From assembly GCA_052139835.1 (NCBI GenBank), contig JBKQVT010000018.1:26287-90286 (forward strand): a stretch of DNA of 64,000 bases. Direction: 5' to 3'. The stretch is from JBKQVT01 sp052139835. Lineage in GTDB: Bacteria; Planctomycetota; Planctomycetia; Pirellulales; Thermoguttaceae. The translations under genes and the position numbers were made by a program. Below, in pieces: positions 1 to 8,685 of this stretch. The stretch's first letter is position 1. Each line of letters begins with the position of its first letter. Under the pieces are notes generated by a model that searched no databases, was not told the DNA's origin, and was given only the letters and a program-made list of their open reading frames with translations.

Positions 1-1477
1 GCTTTTCTTCCGGCTCGGGAAGGGCCTCGCGCCAGGGCTTGCTGGCTTGGTAGCTGGCCAGCTCCTTCTTCAACGACGCGCCGTACTCCTTGCTCGTGCC
101 GCCGAGCTGGACGGCCTTGGCGGCCCACTTGCGGGCCTTGTCGAAGTCGCCGGTCTCGGCATAGGCGGCGGCCAGCGTGGAGAGGATGTAGTCCCGCTTG
201 TAGCCGGTCAGTTCGCAGGCCTGGGTGGCCAGCTTCAACGCCCGCTTGCCGTCGCGGAGCTTGTCCTCCGGCGCGGTGGCCAGCACCCAGGCGAGGTTGT
301 TCAGCAGGTTGATGTCTTTGGGTTGCTGGGCGAGGGCCTTGTCGAAATCGGTGATGGCTTCGCCGCGTTTTCCCGCGCTCAAGAGGACGTCGCCGCGGCC
401 GCGGAGGAACTTCCAGCGATCAGGGTGTTGGCGGAGGACGCCGGAGTAGACCTCGACCGCCTTGTCGTATTTCTTCTGCGCCTGGTAGACCATGGCCAAT
501 TCCAGCAGCACCGGCTCGTCCTTGGGGTCCAGTTGGTGGAGTTTCTCCAGGTCGGCCACGGCGGCGTCGAGCTTCTTGCTGTCGAAGAGGAGCACGGCGC
601 GGAGGCGGAGGGCGTCGGGGGCGTCGGGCCTGTGCGACAGCACCCGCTCCACGTCGGCCAGGGCCTGGTCCTTCTGGCCCAATTCGAGGCGGATCCCGGC
701 GCGGAGCAACAGCAGGTCCGGGTTGTCCGGCGCCGCGGCGTCGGCCTTATTCAGGGCCTCCAGGGCGTCCTTCATTTTCTCGGCGAGCACGTAGATGCGG
801 GCCTTCTCCACCAGCAAGGGGACCGCGGCGTCGGGGGCCAGGGCCAGCGCCTTGTCGACCAGGCCCTGGGCCTCGTCATACTTCTTTATCTTCGCCAGCA
901 CCACCGCCGCCTGGTCCAGATCGACCGCCTTGTCGTTGGGGTCGGTGTGGAGATTGGCGCGCAGCACCAGGGCTTCGGCCCGCAGCATGGGGTCGTCGCC
1001 GCTGAGCTTGATGGTCTCGTCGATGGCTTGGGCCGCCCGCTTGGCGTCGCCGCCGGGCAAGTCGACGTTGAGCTTGGCGATCAACAAGACGGCCCGCGGT
1101 TGCTTCGCGTCCAGGGCGACGCCGCGCTCCAGGTCGGCCAGCGCCAGCTTGCGGTACTCGGCCCAGTTGCTATCCAGACCACCGGCGTGGGTGATCGCCT
1201 TGGCGGTGTCCACGCCGCGCCGCACGAGCGTCGAGGCCAGCAAGGACTGAGCGAAGGGGCGGTTGCTCTTGGCGAGGCCCTTCTCCATGGCGCTCTCGGT
1301 CAAGCGGATGACCTCGCTCAGGTCCGTGAGCGAGATCGTGTCGTCGGTCATTTTCAACCGCAACTGCATCGCCTTGTCGAGATCGGCCTGTCCTTCGTTT
1401 TCCGCCCGCGCGGAAGGCGCCACGAGCGAACCGGCCAAGCAGATCGCGGCGAGCAAGGGCCCCAGCAAACGCCTCAT
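1..1477 (-). CDS. TPR-repeat secreted protein, 3' end outside window
   Basis: The frame is open from an ATG at 1477 to the left edge (about 492 codons), so the C-terminus is missing. The N-terminus reads MRRLLGPLLAAICLAGS and ends its hydrophobic stretch at SARAEN, a typical Sec signal peptide. The rest is alanine- and leucine-rich helical pairs of about 34 residues (for example DLERGVALDAKQPRAV and DETIKLSGDDPMLRAEAL), as in tetratricopeptide repeats. TPR proteins scaffold protein-protein contacts; the partner is unknown. It lies downstream of the TPR/CHAT gene on the same strand, separated by 155 bp of repeats, so it may be co-transcribed or use the TATAAT-like box at 1517-1522. No catalytic domain is visible in this part. 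Confidence 0.8.
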   Translation of the reverse strand, partial: MRRLLGPLLAAICLAGSLVAPSARAENEGQADLDKAMQLRLKMTDDTISLTDLSEVIRLTESAMEKGLAKSNRPFAQSLLASTLVRRGVDTAKAITHAGGLDSNWAEYRKLALADLERGVALDAKQPRAVLLIAKLNVDLPGGDAKRAAQAIDETIKLSGDDPMLRAEALVLRANLHTDPNDKAVDLDQAAVVLAKIKKYDEAQGLVDKALALAPDAAVPLLVEKARIYVLAEKMKDALEALNKADAAAPDNPDLLLLRAGIRLELGQKDQALADVERVLSHRPDAPDALRLRAVLLFDSKKLDAAVADLEKLHQLDPKDEPVLLELAMVYQAQKKYDKAVEVYSGVLRQHPDRWKFLRGRGDVLLSAGKRGEAITDFDKALAQQPKDINLLNNLAWVLATAPEDKLRDGKRALKLATQACELTGYKRDYILSTLAAAYAETGDFDKARKWAAKAVQLGGTSKEYGASLKKELASYQASKPWREALPEPEEK

Positions 1478-1516
1478 GGTAGGCAACTCCCTGGATGGAA
1501 GAGGGGAAACATGGGT

Positions 1517-1522
1517 ATTATA
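1517..1522 (-). promoter_or_regulatory. possible -10 box (TATAAT) before the TPR gene
   Basis: Reading the minus strand, a perfect TATAAT lies 39 bp before the ATG at 1477. No convincing -35 element sits 16-18 bp further upstream, so this is only a weak promoter candidate. Confidence 0.3.
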
Positions 1523-1555
1523 AGGCGGGCGGTCCGAGGAAGGAAGGGACGCAAT

Positions 1556-1587
1556 AAGGAGGAAGGATTAAGGAGGAAGGATGAAGG
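1556..1587. repeat. heptamer array (AAGGAGG/AAGGATT/AAGGATG units)
   Basis: Four 7-bp purine units in exact register plus a partial fifth, between the TPR and CHAT genes. Same family as the AAGGATG arrays near 44537, 46243 and 48832. Confidence 0.85.
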
Positions 1588-1601
1588 GGCGCGTGGCGGC
1601 C

Positions 1602-1617
1602 CGCTTGCGGTTTCGCA
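1602..1617 (+). repeat. dispersed element CGCTTGCGGTTTCGCA, copy 1
   Basis: The core CGCTTGCGGTTTCGC recurs five times in the window, always in an intergenic gap beside heptamer arrays. This copy lies just after the stop codon of the CHAT gene. Confidence 0.75.
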
Positions 1618-1632
1618 GCGTTTCCGCGGAGG

Positions 1633-4600
1633 TCACGGTTTTACCGCGTGATCCGCCTTGACCGCCCCGCCGGCCGGGTTGGCGAAGTTGGCTACCGGCG
1701 GCAAGGGGGCGGGATTGTCCGTCGGGGCGGGGCTGCCGGGGTCGATCAACATGTAGCCGGCCCAAAAAAAGGGATGGCTCGCCTTGGGGGGCTCTTCCAC
1801 GTTCTCCTTCTTGATCCGCGGCTCGGCGTCGAGATTCAAACGCGAGTCGGTCGCCACGAGGACGGCGCGTTGCCAGGCGTCGGCGGGCGTGGTGTGCGGC
1901 AGCTCTTGGGCGAACTCGCGGACCAGGTCGTAGCTGGTCTGTCCGCCGGTCCGCCAGCGGCTCAACAGCACGGTCCGCGCGCCGCTGGCCATCAGCCCGC
2001 ACACGGAGAGGAAGACTTCGTTGCCCGCCGCCAGCCGCTTGCCGCGCTTCAACGAAGCCAGCGCGTCTTCGGCCACGGTGTGGAAGCCGGGGAGGATGAT
2101 TTGCTCGGGGCCGCCCCAGGGCAGCGCGATCCGGTCGCTCAGCGTGCTGCCGGGCTTTCCGTGGTCCACCGGCAGGGGAGACCAGCTATACGGCCCGGCC
2201 TCGGCGTTGATCGTCAGATCGTCCAGGACGATCAAGCGGTGCAGCAGCGTGGCGTAGACCGCCGACGGGGCCGGCAGCGGCGACCGCAGCACCACCGTTC
2301 CCGGCAGCACCTCGGCCAGGCGGTGGACGGCGTTGCGGGCGATGTCGGGGTTCTCCTTGGGAAACATCCGCCCCAGGACGACCGCCGTGTTGCTGGCGTC
2401 GCCGTGGAGCGGCGACCGGTCGCCCAGGGTGGCCAGCGACGCGGTCGGCGCGTAACGCACCCGCACGCAGGAAATCAGGCTGCGCGCCTTGCCGTTGACG
2501 TTCAGCGGCAAGGCCTCGAAGGGGAGATACCAGAACATGCCGTCGGGCACGATGATCAACTCGTCGAACTTCAAGTCGGCCCTGCCGTCCTTGAGGAGAA
2601 AATCGTGGATCTCCCGCCCGAGTTGCTTCCACCGCACGTCATTCAAGTCCTTCATCGCCAGTTCGTAATTCTGGTGAAAATTGCCCATGTCGCGCAAGAA
2701 GCCGGCCAGTTTCTTCGCGAAGATCGGCTGCGTGCCCAGTTGCCAATCATTGTAGCGATCACGGTTCAAGAGGAAGGCGTAGCTGGCGTCGGTGGTGGTG
2801 ACGAAGACCAGGAGGGCGTGTCCCTTGGGGAGCGATCTTTGGATGTCGATGGTGGCGCGCAAGGGGGGAAAGATCAGCCCGGCCGGCTCGCGCCGCACCG
2901 CCATCTCGTGCAGCAAAACCTCCTGCTGCTTGCTGACGCCCGCCAGGTCGGTCAGCCACTGGACCTGCTCCCGCGTCGGCTCGCGGTCCTCGGTCGCCAG
3001 CGGCGCAGCCGCCAGGCGGTCGTGCAGGGCATGGGCGTGCTGGCGCAGGGCGTTGTAGGCGGGGTAGCGCGTCAAGAGGTCCTGGCGCTGGAGCTTGCTG
3101 CGGGTATCGAGCTGCTCGTCGGCGGCCTCCAGGATCCAGCGCAGCGATTCCAGCCGCCCGCCGTAGGCCAGCGAGGTGAAGAAGCGGTGCCGCCGCATGC
3201 GGTCGCCGATTTCGATGGCCGCCTCCCAGTCCTTACGCTTCAGGGCGGAGTTGAACCAATGCTCGTAGGGCAAAGGATGCGGCAGGATCAACACGGCCAG
3301 TGACTCCATCGGGTCGGAGGACCAATCGGCGGCCTGCGGGTCGCGGAGCACGTTCTGGTACAGGTCCATCGCCGTCCGCGGCGACGCCTTGGTGGTGGCC
3401 AGGATGTCGGCCAGGGAGATTTGAAACAGCCAGTGCGAGCCATGCTGCATGTAGTTCATGGCCGCCGTGATCGCCGCGTCGCCGTCGGCGACTTTCTTCA
3501 GTTGGAAGAGGTACGTGCCATTGAGGAAGTTGTAGCGGGCGCCGATCCGCCCGAGCCCCATGCTGCGGCGGCTGACGGCGATGCGGGCCTCTTCCAACCC
3601 CACCGATGCCAGATGCGTCTCGCCCCGCACGAGGTGGTTCTCCGTGGCCAACAACAAGAGCGAGACATACAACTGCCGGAAGTGCTTGCCTTTCGCCCAG
3701 GGGATGGCCGTGGCCAGCGGCGGGTAGATCTCCGGGTGGTTGGCCATCAGTTCCGTCATCTGGCCGTAGCGGAAACATTCCTCCAGCAGCGCGACGTCGG
3801 GGCACCAGGAAGGATAATAGGCGGCCGCATAGGAGGCCTCCAGGAAGAAATAGCGGGCGCGGGCCAGATCGCCGCGGATGGCCGCCAGCCGCCCCAACTC
3901 GAACAGGGCCGTGGCGGTCAGGGGATGGTCGAACTCGCCGCCGGCCACGACCGCGCGCTGCAAGGTGAGGACGGCCTGCCCCTCGCGGCCCACCGCGGCC
4001 TGGGCCACGCCCAGCTCGACGCCCACCCACGCCTCCGACCAATGGTTGGGCGGGCCCACGCGGCCACCGAGACTCCGCACCAGCTCGAGGAACAACGGAT
4101 CCTGGGAGGCCAGCGGCCCCAGCAACTTCGCCCGCCGCCGGATCGCCAGCGTCGTGCAGCGCACGATCTCCGCCACGTCGATGGGCAGCAGCGTCGGCGC
4201 CTGGACGATGCCGCCTTGTTGCAACTGCTGGGTAATGTCGATTTGCCCCTGCGAAATCATCATCGTCCTGGGGAAGTCGCCCAGCGGCGCCCCCCGCGTA
4301 CTGGCGCCCCAGGGGATGGCCCCCCGCCGCGTCGAAGCCCCCGCCGGCCGAATCGCCGGAAACTGCACGCGGAGCATCCAGTCGGGAAAGGCGACCGCCA
4401 GTTGTACGGCGAAGGTGTAGTGCTCCAGGGCCTCGCTCAAATGGCCCATCTCGTAGTAGCACTCGCCGATCATCGTCTCGTAGCAGATCGAGTCGATCCA
4501 CCGCGACTGCGCCGTGCGGATGCCCATGCGGCCTTGGGCGCTGAACTGCTTCAAGGCGGCGTCGTAGTCGCCGTCGTAGAAATCGCCGAAGGCCCCGTAA

Positions 4601-4743
4601 TAGCCGTTGCTGGGGAAGCGGCCTGTTTGCGACCACGCGCGGTCGCACGGCCCCAGACACGCCCAAAGACCAACCGCCAGCAGCAGCCCCCCGCGAACCG
4701 CCAGGCCGCGCCGACACCCCGCAACGCAAACGGGACCCGCCAT
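1633..4743 (-). CDS. TPR protein with degenerate CHAT-like C-terminal domain
   Basis: 1036 residues. The chosen ATG (4743) has a strong GGAGGAG seven bases upstream and opens a signal peptide (MAGPVCVAGCRRGLAVRGG then a hydrophobic core). An in-frame start further up (4893) would bury it. Residues about 40-600 are helical TPR-like repeats. The last 350 residues follow the CHAT fold: strand GHALLVFVTT, the FDELIIVPDGMFWYLPFEAL block and the terminal GARTVLLSRWRTGG block. CHAT domains are caspase-like peptidases. Here the catalytic Cys block (usually LSACETG) reads ILPGFHTV near residues 884-891, and no HxxCHG-like His block is seen before it. I infer a catalytically dead, possibly scaffolding, CHAT domain. 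A Cys in FLSVCGL falls in the following helix, not the active-site strand. Confidence 0.82.
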   Translation of the reverse strand: MAGPVCVAGCRRGLAVRGGLLLAVGLWACLGPCDRAWSQTGRFPSNGYYGAFGDFYDGDYDAALKQFSAQGRMGIRTAQSRWIDSICYETMIGECYYEMGHLSEALEHYTFAVQLAVAFPDWMLRVQFPAIRPAGASTRRGAIPWGASTRGAPLGDFPRTMMISQGQIDITQQLQQGGIVQAPTLLPIDVAEIVRCTTLAIRRRAKLLGPLASQDPLFLELVRSLGGRVGPPNHWSEAWVGVELGVAQAAVGREGQAVLTLQRAVVAGGEFDHPLTATALFELGRLAAIRGDLARARYFFLEASYAAAYYPSWCPDVALLEECFRYGQMTELMANHPEIYPPLATAIPWAKGKHFRQLYVSLLLLATENHLVRGETHLASVGLEEARIAVSRRSMGLGRIGARYNFLNGTYLFQLKKVADGDAAITAAMNYMQHGSHWLFQISLADILATTKASPRTAMDLYQNVLRDPQAADWSSDPMESLAVLILPHPLPYEHWFNSALKRKDWEAAIEIGDRMRRHRFFTSLAYGGRLESLRWILEAADEQLDTRSKLQRQDLLTRYPAYNALRQHAHALHDRLAAAPLATEDREPTREQVQWLTDLAGVSKQQEVLLHEMAVRREPAGLIFPPLRATIDIQRSLPKGHALLVFVTTTDASYAFLLNRDRYNDWQLGTQPIFAKKLAGFLRDMGNFHQNYELAMKDLNDVRWKQLGREIHDFLLKDGRADLKFDELIIVPDGMFWYLPFEALPLNVNGKARSLISCVRVRYAPTASLATLGDRSPLHGDASNTAVVLGRMFPKENPDIARNAVHRLAEVLPGTVVLRSPLPAPSAVYATLLHRLIVLDDLTINAEAGPYSWSPLPVDHGKPGSTLSDRIALPWGGPEQIILPGFHTVAEDALASLKRGKRLAAGNEVFLSVCGLMASGARTVLLSRWRTGGQTSYDLVREFAQELPHTTPADAWQRAVLVATDSRLNLDAEPRIKKENVEEPPKASHPFFWAGYMLIDPGSPAPTDNPAPLPPVANFANPAGGAVKADHAVKP

Positions 4744-4791
4744 GATCGACTCCTCCACCGCATGAAGACAGTGCGAGACACCTCTATTGTC

Positions 4792-4850
4792 GGGTGCCAC
4801 GGGTGGCTTGTCCAACCGTGTTTTCGCACGGCCGGACAAGTCGGGCACCC
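4792..4850. repeat. palindromic repeat (GGGTGCC...GGGCACC hairpin)
   Basis: CTTGTCC and CCGTG in the left arm pair with CACGG and GGACAAG in the right arm around a TTTTCG loop. The outer GGGTGCC/GGCACCC also pairs. It lies upstream of the CHAT gene start and looks like a dispersed palindromic element. The remainder of 4851-5150 shows no gene. Confidence 0.65.
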
Positions 4851-5150
4851 CCAGCGGATGTCTCCGGCGTGTCAATATAATTGGGCGAGACACTACCTTT
4901 CGATCTTACCCCGTTTCCAGGGCGATTGCCAGCTAATCCGTGCGCCGTCTACCCCGCCAAAATGGTGATGGTGCCGCCATCGCCTTTGGCCCCTCTCTAT
5001 TGAACGGTCACCATCGTCTAAAGTTCTCCGCCCACTCGGACGATAACCTTGATGCCGATTGTATGGATTACGACGGCTTTAACGATTGGTGCCAGGGAAA
5101 GAAGATGCGCAAAATACGTACTTCAGGCAATGGAAGGATGGAGGTGGCCC

Positions 5151-5390
5151 ATGCCGGGGTTCAATAACCATTGGCGCTCGATCCGGGCGGGGTTGCTCGC
5201 TCTAGGGGCCACGGTCGCCGTCGGCCTTACCGGCTGTCAAAGCCAGTTCGGCGGACAGACGCTCCCCAGCCCCTATTACTTGGAAACCGACGTGCAGTAC
5301 TACGCGCCCGGACCACAAATGATTCTCTCTCGGGAAGCGGCCGCACTGAAGACTTATAACCAGGAAGAAGCAGCTGCTAACCAGCCCTGA
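5151..5390 (+). CDS. small lipoprotein
   Basis: 79 residues. The ATG follows a GGAGGTGG Shine-Dalgarno. An N-terminal stretch with two arginines and a hydrophobic core ends in LTGCQ, a lipobox, so the mature protein would start at the Cys and be lipid-anchored. The mature part is about 50 residues, rich in Q, Y and P (SPYYLETDVQYYAPGP), with no known domain. Function unknown. In-frame starts up to 100 bp upstream exist but would displace the signal peptide from the N-terminus. Confidence 0.7.
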   Translation: MPGFNNHWRSIRAGLLALGATVAVGLTGCQSQFGGQTLPSPYYLETDVQYYAPGPQMILSREAAALKTYNQEEAAANQP

Positions 5391-5586
5391 GGCGAAAGCA
5401 GCACCAGTCATCGCTGAACGTCGCCTGGCGTGAGTTTCCATGGGTCGGAGGGCCGGACGCAGGCCCCATCCCTTGGCAAGGACGCCGGCGACGTTGGGGG
5501 GACGGCGCCGCATCGTTGTTGGCGTCCAAGGCGCACCGTGTCGCCCTGGCGGCACCCCTTGGACGTCAACAGCGTGCGGAAGAAAA

Positions 5587-5614
5587 GGCGGAGGGCGGAA
5601 GTCGGAAGGGGGAA
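5587..5614. repeat. heptamer array (GGCGGAG/GGCGGAA/GTCGGAA/GGGGGAA)
   Basis: Four 7-bp units in register, directly followed by a copy of the CGCTTGCGGTTTCGC element in reverse orientation. Confidence 0.85.
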
Positions 5615-5615
5615 G

Positions 5616-5630
5616 GCGAAACCGCAAGCG
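5616..5630 (-). repeat. dispersed element CGCTTGCGGTTTCGC, copy 2
   Basis: On the plus strand it reads GCGAAACCGCAAGCG. It is abutted by the GGCGGAA-type array on its left. Confidence 0.75.
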
Positions 5631-5651
5631 CGCCGCCATATCCCCATCGCT

Positions 5652-5680
5652 CCAGTCCCCAGCCCCTAGCCCCCAGTCCC
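5652..5680. repeat. heptamer array (CCAGTCC/CCAGCCC/CTAGCCC)
   Basis: Four 7-bp pyrimidine units in register ending 7 bp before the start codon at 5687. They leave no room for a classic Shine-Dalgarno. Confidence 0.8.
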
Positions 5681-5686
5681 TTCCTC

Positions 5687-6019
5687 ATGGAATTCCCACA
5701 ACTCGCCCAGCATTGGGCCGCCGTCGTGCTGATCTGGATCGGGCTGGGCAGCCTGGCCGGCTTGCTGGCCCGCATCGTCGTGCCGGTCCGTGAGCCCTCC
5801 AGTCCCTTGCCCACCCTCGCCCTGGGGATCGCCGGCAGCGCCGTCGGGCTGGCCGTGCTCTCCTGGGCGCTGGGCACTCGGCCGTTGAATCCCATCAGTC
5901 CGTTGGGTTTTTTCGCCGCCGGCGGCGGCGCCGTGGTGCTGTTGGTCCTCTACCAGATCATCCATGCCCTCAGCGCCAAGAGGGAAGACAGCGACGCCCG
6001 CGCTGAGGATCATCCCTGA
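5687..6019 (+). CDS. small three-helix membrane protein, GlsB/YeaQ/YmgE-like (transglycosylase-associated family)
   Basis: 110 residues. Three hydrophobic segments (about 9-30, 42-62 and 72-95) are separated by short glycine-rich turns (GLGSLAGLLARIVVP, GIAGSAVGLAV, GFFAAGGGAVVLLVLYQ), followed by a charged tail. This is the layout of the GlsB/YeaQ/YmgE family, whose role is not firmly known (stress-linked inner-membrane proteins). The start is the only ATG near the first helix; upstream sequence is heptamer repeat. The family match is from pattern only. Confidence 0.62.
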   Translation: MEFPQLAQHWAAVVLIWIGLGSLAGLLARIVVPVREPSSPLPTLALGIAGSAVGLAVLSWALGTRPLNPISPLGFFAAGGGAVVLLVLYQIIHALSAKREDSDARAEDHP

Positions 6020-6030
6020 TCCCCCGCCCC

Positions 6031-6047
6031 CTGGTCCCTGGTCCCTG
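6031..6047. repeat. heptamer array (CTGGTCC)
   Basis: Two full CTGGTCC units plus CTG, between convergent genes at 6019 and 6052. It is the smallest array seen. Confidence 0.6.
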
Positions 6048-6051
6048 ATTT

Positions 6052-7185
6052 TCACACGCCCTGCCGGCAGGCGGGGTAGGACGGGCCCTTGATCCGGCCG
6101 GTGAGCCAACGCTTCAGCCGCAGGAGTTGCACGCGGGAAATCCCCACCGGGAAGTACGTAAAGCGGTAACTGGCGGCCACGCGGGTCTGCCACGGCCGCT
6201 TGATGGCCAGCGACCCCACGCCCAAATCGTACGTGCGGTCGCCGCGGCGAAAACCGTCTTCCATCATCATCTTTTCCAAAATCAGTCCCGGCCGCAGCGC
6301 CGCGAATTCGGGATCGAATCCCTTCCGCAGCCCGTAGACGCAGCCGTCGTAGACGTAGTTGTAGACGAAGGCCACCGGGCGACCGCCCAGCAGCAGGAGG
6401 TTGGCATCGACGCCGCCGGCCCGCGCGGCCGCCGCATGGGTATCGCGCAGGTACTGGGAGACCTCGGGGCTGCTGAGCGTCGTGCCGTCGTCGGCGCCGC
6501 TTTGCCAACTTCGCCCCGCGACGTCCACGCAGGCGTCGTACAGGTCCCAGCGGGGATCGCCGTCGCCCTCCGCGGCGCCGGCGGGGCGATAACGCACGAA
6601 GGCGACCTCGCCCTGTTCGGCCAGGCGGCGGCCGCAGCGATCGATGTTATGCCGCCATTTCTTGTCCCGGCTGCTCCAATAGGCCTGCCACGTGCCCTCG
6701 ATCTCGATCCGCGGGGCAACGTCCCAGACCTGCTTGGAGGGAGGAAAGCCGGTCAGTTCCATGGCGCGCTCGGTGCGCCCGCGGTCGCAGCCATCCACGT
6801 CGACCCAGCGGAGGTCGAGCATGTCCCAGTCGCGCGGCGTGCGGCGGACGTGGCGCAGGCCCGCCAGGAGCGTGGCCGTGGGATTGGGGCCGATGGGACC
6901 GTAAAACGTGCCCCAGTCGTGCAGCGGATAGGTCAGGGTCCGCACCCGGCCCAGGCGCGTTCGTTCCGTCTGCACCACCAGGGGCAAGATGCCCACCGGC
7001 CGGCCGTCGGCGCTGACCACCAGTACGCGCAGTCGCTGGGCCGCGGCGAAGTGCCGGCAATAGACTTCCAGCCAGTCCAGCGATTGGAAGAAGGTGGCGC
7101 CGGGGGTTTGCGGGAACAGGGCGTTCCAGAGCAATCGCCGGTCGGTGAGTTGCTCCGGATCGTTGATTTCTTCGACGTCGATCAT
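6052..7185 (-). CDS. GNAT acetyltransferase, BioF2-like/CelD-type
   Basis: 377 residues. An N-terminal subdomain (FFQSLDWLEVYCRHF, then LRVLVVSADGRPVGILPLV) is followed by a C-terminal GNAT-like core (GGVDANLLLLGGRPVAFVYN, then GLILEKMMMEDGFRRG, YDLGVGSLAIKRPW). This two-lobed FemAB/CelD-like arrangement is common in envelope polysaccharide loci, where such enzymes acylate sugars or peptide stems. The substrate cannot be told. No signal peptide, so cytoplasmic. It converges with the small membrane gene (33 bp gap) and is divergent from the MoxR gene across 442 bp of non-coding DNA. Confidence 0.75.
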   Translation of the reverse strand: MIDVEEINDPEQLTDRRLLWNALFPQTPGATFFQSLDWLEVYCRHFAAAQRLRVLVVSADGRPVGILPLVVQTERTRLGRVRTLTYPLHDWGTFYGPIGPNPTATLLAGLRHVRRTPRDWDMLDLRWVDVDGCDRGRTERAMELTGFPPSKQVWDVAPRIEIEGTWQAYWSSRDKKWRHNIDRCGRRLAEQGEVAFVRYRPAGAAEGDGDPRWDLYDACVDVAGRSWQSGADDGTTLSSPEVSQYLRDTHAAAARAGGVDANLLLLGGRPVAFVYNYVYDGCVYGLRKGFDPEFAALRPGLILEKMMMEDGFRRGDRTYDLGVGSLAIKRPWQTRVAASYRFTYFPVGISRVQLLRLKRWLTGRIKGPSYPACRQGV

Positions 7186-7519
7186 GGAATTCCGCCCCCG
7201 GAAGTCAGTTCGAGAAGAATTGCCGGCATCTCAGGGCGAGCAACCCGTGTGCCGGAGCCGCCGGCGGCGGGCGTCGCCGCTCGGGCAGCGGCGTCGCAAC
7301 CGCTTGCTAAGCAACGAATTGCGGCGTTTACCCTGCCGCGGCGCCGCTTTCCGCGGCGGCCGCCGGCGTGGCAAAAAGGCGACGTGGCCCCGCGGCAAGC
7401 GAACCGTTCTTGCCACCGGCCGCTCGCTAACGTCCCCCCCGCGCGTCGTCCTGGGGCTTTCCTATCCTTCCCCCTCCCGTTTCCTGTCCCACCGGAAGCA
7501 GCCGGTGGGCGTTGGGGGG
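7186..7519. other. non-coding stretch between divergent genes
   Basis: GC-rich, with many short palindromic pieces (for example GCCGCCGGCGGCGG and CCGCGGCGCCGC around 7256-7360). I see no convincing protein or RNA gene and no clear promoter consensus, although both flanking genes should be driven from here. Confidence 0.4.
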
Positions 7520-7608
7520 CATCCTTCATCCTTTATCCTTCATCCTTTGCTTTTCTTCCCCCTTCCGCCCTCCGCCCTCCCCCTTATCTTCTTCCGCCCT
7601 CCGCCTTG
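7520..7608. repeat. mixed heptamer array (CATCCTT/TATCCTT then CTTCCGC/CCTCCGC types)
   Basis: Twelve successive 7-bp blocks from 7520 on. The first four are CATCCTT or TATCCTT. After a T-rich block the units change to CTTCCCC, CTTCCGC and CCTCCGC without losing the 7-bp register. It ends just before the MoxR gene start. Confidence 0.85.
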
Positions 7609-7627
7609 CATGGATTACAATGGGGCC

Positions 7628-8572
7628 ATGACGACCATACCAACGGAAGACCTCATTGCCCAGCTTCGGGAAAACGTCGGCCGCGTCGTCCTGGGGCAAA
7701 GCGAGGTGGTGCGGCTGACCATGGTGGCCCTGCTGGCCGGCGAGCACCTCCTCCTGGAGGACGTGCCGGGGGTGGGCAAGACGCTGGTCGGCAAGGCGAC
7801 GGCCCGCAGCGTCTCCGGGGTGTTCCATCGCATCCAGTTTACGCCCGACCTGCTCCCCGCCGACATCACCGGCAGCAGCCTCTATCACAGCCAGACGCAG
7901 GAGTTCACCTTCAGTCCGGGTCCGATCTTCGCCAACGTGGTGCTGGCCGACGAGATCAACCGGGCCACGCCGCGGACGCAAAGCGCGCTGTTGGAAGCGA
8001 TGAGCGAGCGGCAGGTGTCGGCCGACGGCGAGACCCACCCGCTGCCGCGGCCCTTCATGGTGATCGCCACGCAGAATCCCGTCGAGTTCGAGGGGACCTA
8101 TCCCCTGCCCGAAAGCCAATTGGACCGTTTCCTCTTGCGGATCCCCCTGGGTTATCCGTCTCGGGACGTGGAACTGGAGGTGCTCAGCAGCCATCGCCTG
8201 GGCGAGCCAGTCGAGCAGCTCCAGCCGGTGCTCAGTTGCCAGCAGGTCGTCGCGTTGCAGGAGGAGGTTCGCCGGGTGGAGGTCGAGGACTCGGTCAACG
8301 GCTACCTGCTGGACATCGTCCAGGCCACCCGCGATTGCCAGGAGCTGCACGTCGGCGCCAGCACCCGCGGCGCGCTGGCCTTGTATCGCGCGGCGCAGGC
8401 GGCGGCGCTGGTGGGGGGACGCGGTTACGTGGTCCCCGACGACGTGAAGTCGCTGGCCGTGGCCGTGCTGGCCCATCGTGTCATTACCAAGGGGTATCTC
8501 CACGGCGACCAGCGGGAGGCGGTCGAGGCCCTGATCGAGCGGCTGGTCGAGGACGTTTCCGTGCCGGCATAA
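7628..8572 (+). CDS. MoxR-family AAA+ ATPase
   Basis: 314 residues, normal for the family. Walker A PGVGKT (near residue 50), Walker B VLADEIN (near 106), sensor-like IATQNPVEFEGTYPLPESQ and a C-terminal lid with GASTRGALALYRAAQ. MoxR ATPases act as chaperones that mature or activate partner proteins, often VWA, DUF58 or transglutaminase proteins encoded next door, as here. The start could also be the ATG at 7610; 7628 matches the usual N-terminal length. Upstream is heptamer repeat, so there is no clear Shine-Dalgarno. Downstream, a DUF58 and a transglutaminase gene follow on the same strand. Confidence 0.93.
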   Translation: MTTIPTEDLIAQLRENVGRVVLGQSEVVRLTMVALLAGEHLLLEDVPGVGKTLVGKATARSVSGVFHRIQFTPDLLPADITGSSLYHSQTQEFTFSPGPIFANVVLADEINRATPRTQSALLEAMSERQVSADGETHPLPRPFMVIATQNPVEFEGTYPLPESQLDRFLLRIPLGYPSRDVELEVLSSHRLGEPVEQLQPVLSCQQVVALQEEVRRVEVEDSVNGYLLDIVQATRDCQELHVGASTRGALALYRAAQAAALVGGRGYVVPDDVKSLAVAVLAHRVITKGYLHGDQREAVEALIERLVEDVSVPA

Positions 8573-8586
8573 GAGAAGAAGAATTT

Positions 8587-8675
8587 AGGAGTTAGGAGTT
8601 AGAAGTTAGAATTGCGGAGCGACGCGCGTTCAATTCTTCCAGCTTCTAACTCCTAACTCCTAACTCCTAACTTCT
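8587..8675. repeat. inverted heptamer arrays (AGGAGTT ... CCTAACT)
   Basis: Left arm: AGGAGTT-type units at 8587-8614. Right arm: the complementary TCTAACT/CCTAACT units at 8645-8672, with a shared inner AGAATTG/CAATTCT pair. The arms can form a long hairpin between the MoxR and DUF58 genes. It is not a classic terminator, as no U-tract follows. Confidence 0.85.
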
Positions 8676-8685
8676 GGCTTGCCCC

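Noticed and set aside
3421..4968. Long open frame on the plus strand opposite the CHAT gene
   Set aside because: Antisense shadow in GC-rich coding DNA; the product is rich in R, H and Q with no domain, while the minus frame has signal peptide, Shine-Dalgarno and CHAT blocks.
7182..7529. 115-codon minus-strand frame between the GNAT and MoxR genes
   Set aside because: Arg/Gly/Ala-rich translation of palindromic non-coding DNA; no ribosome site and part of it is heptamer repeat.
7520..7608. Possible CRISPR array
   Set aside because: The repeats are 7 bp with no unique spacers and no cas genes are present.
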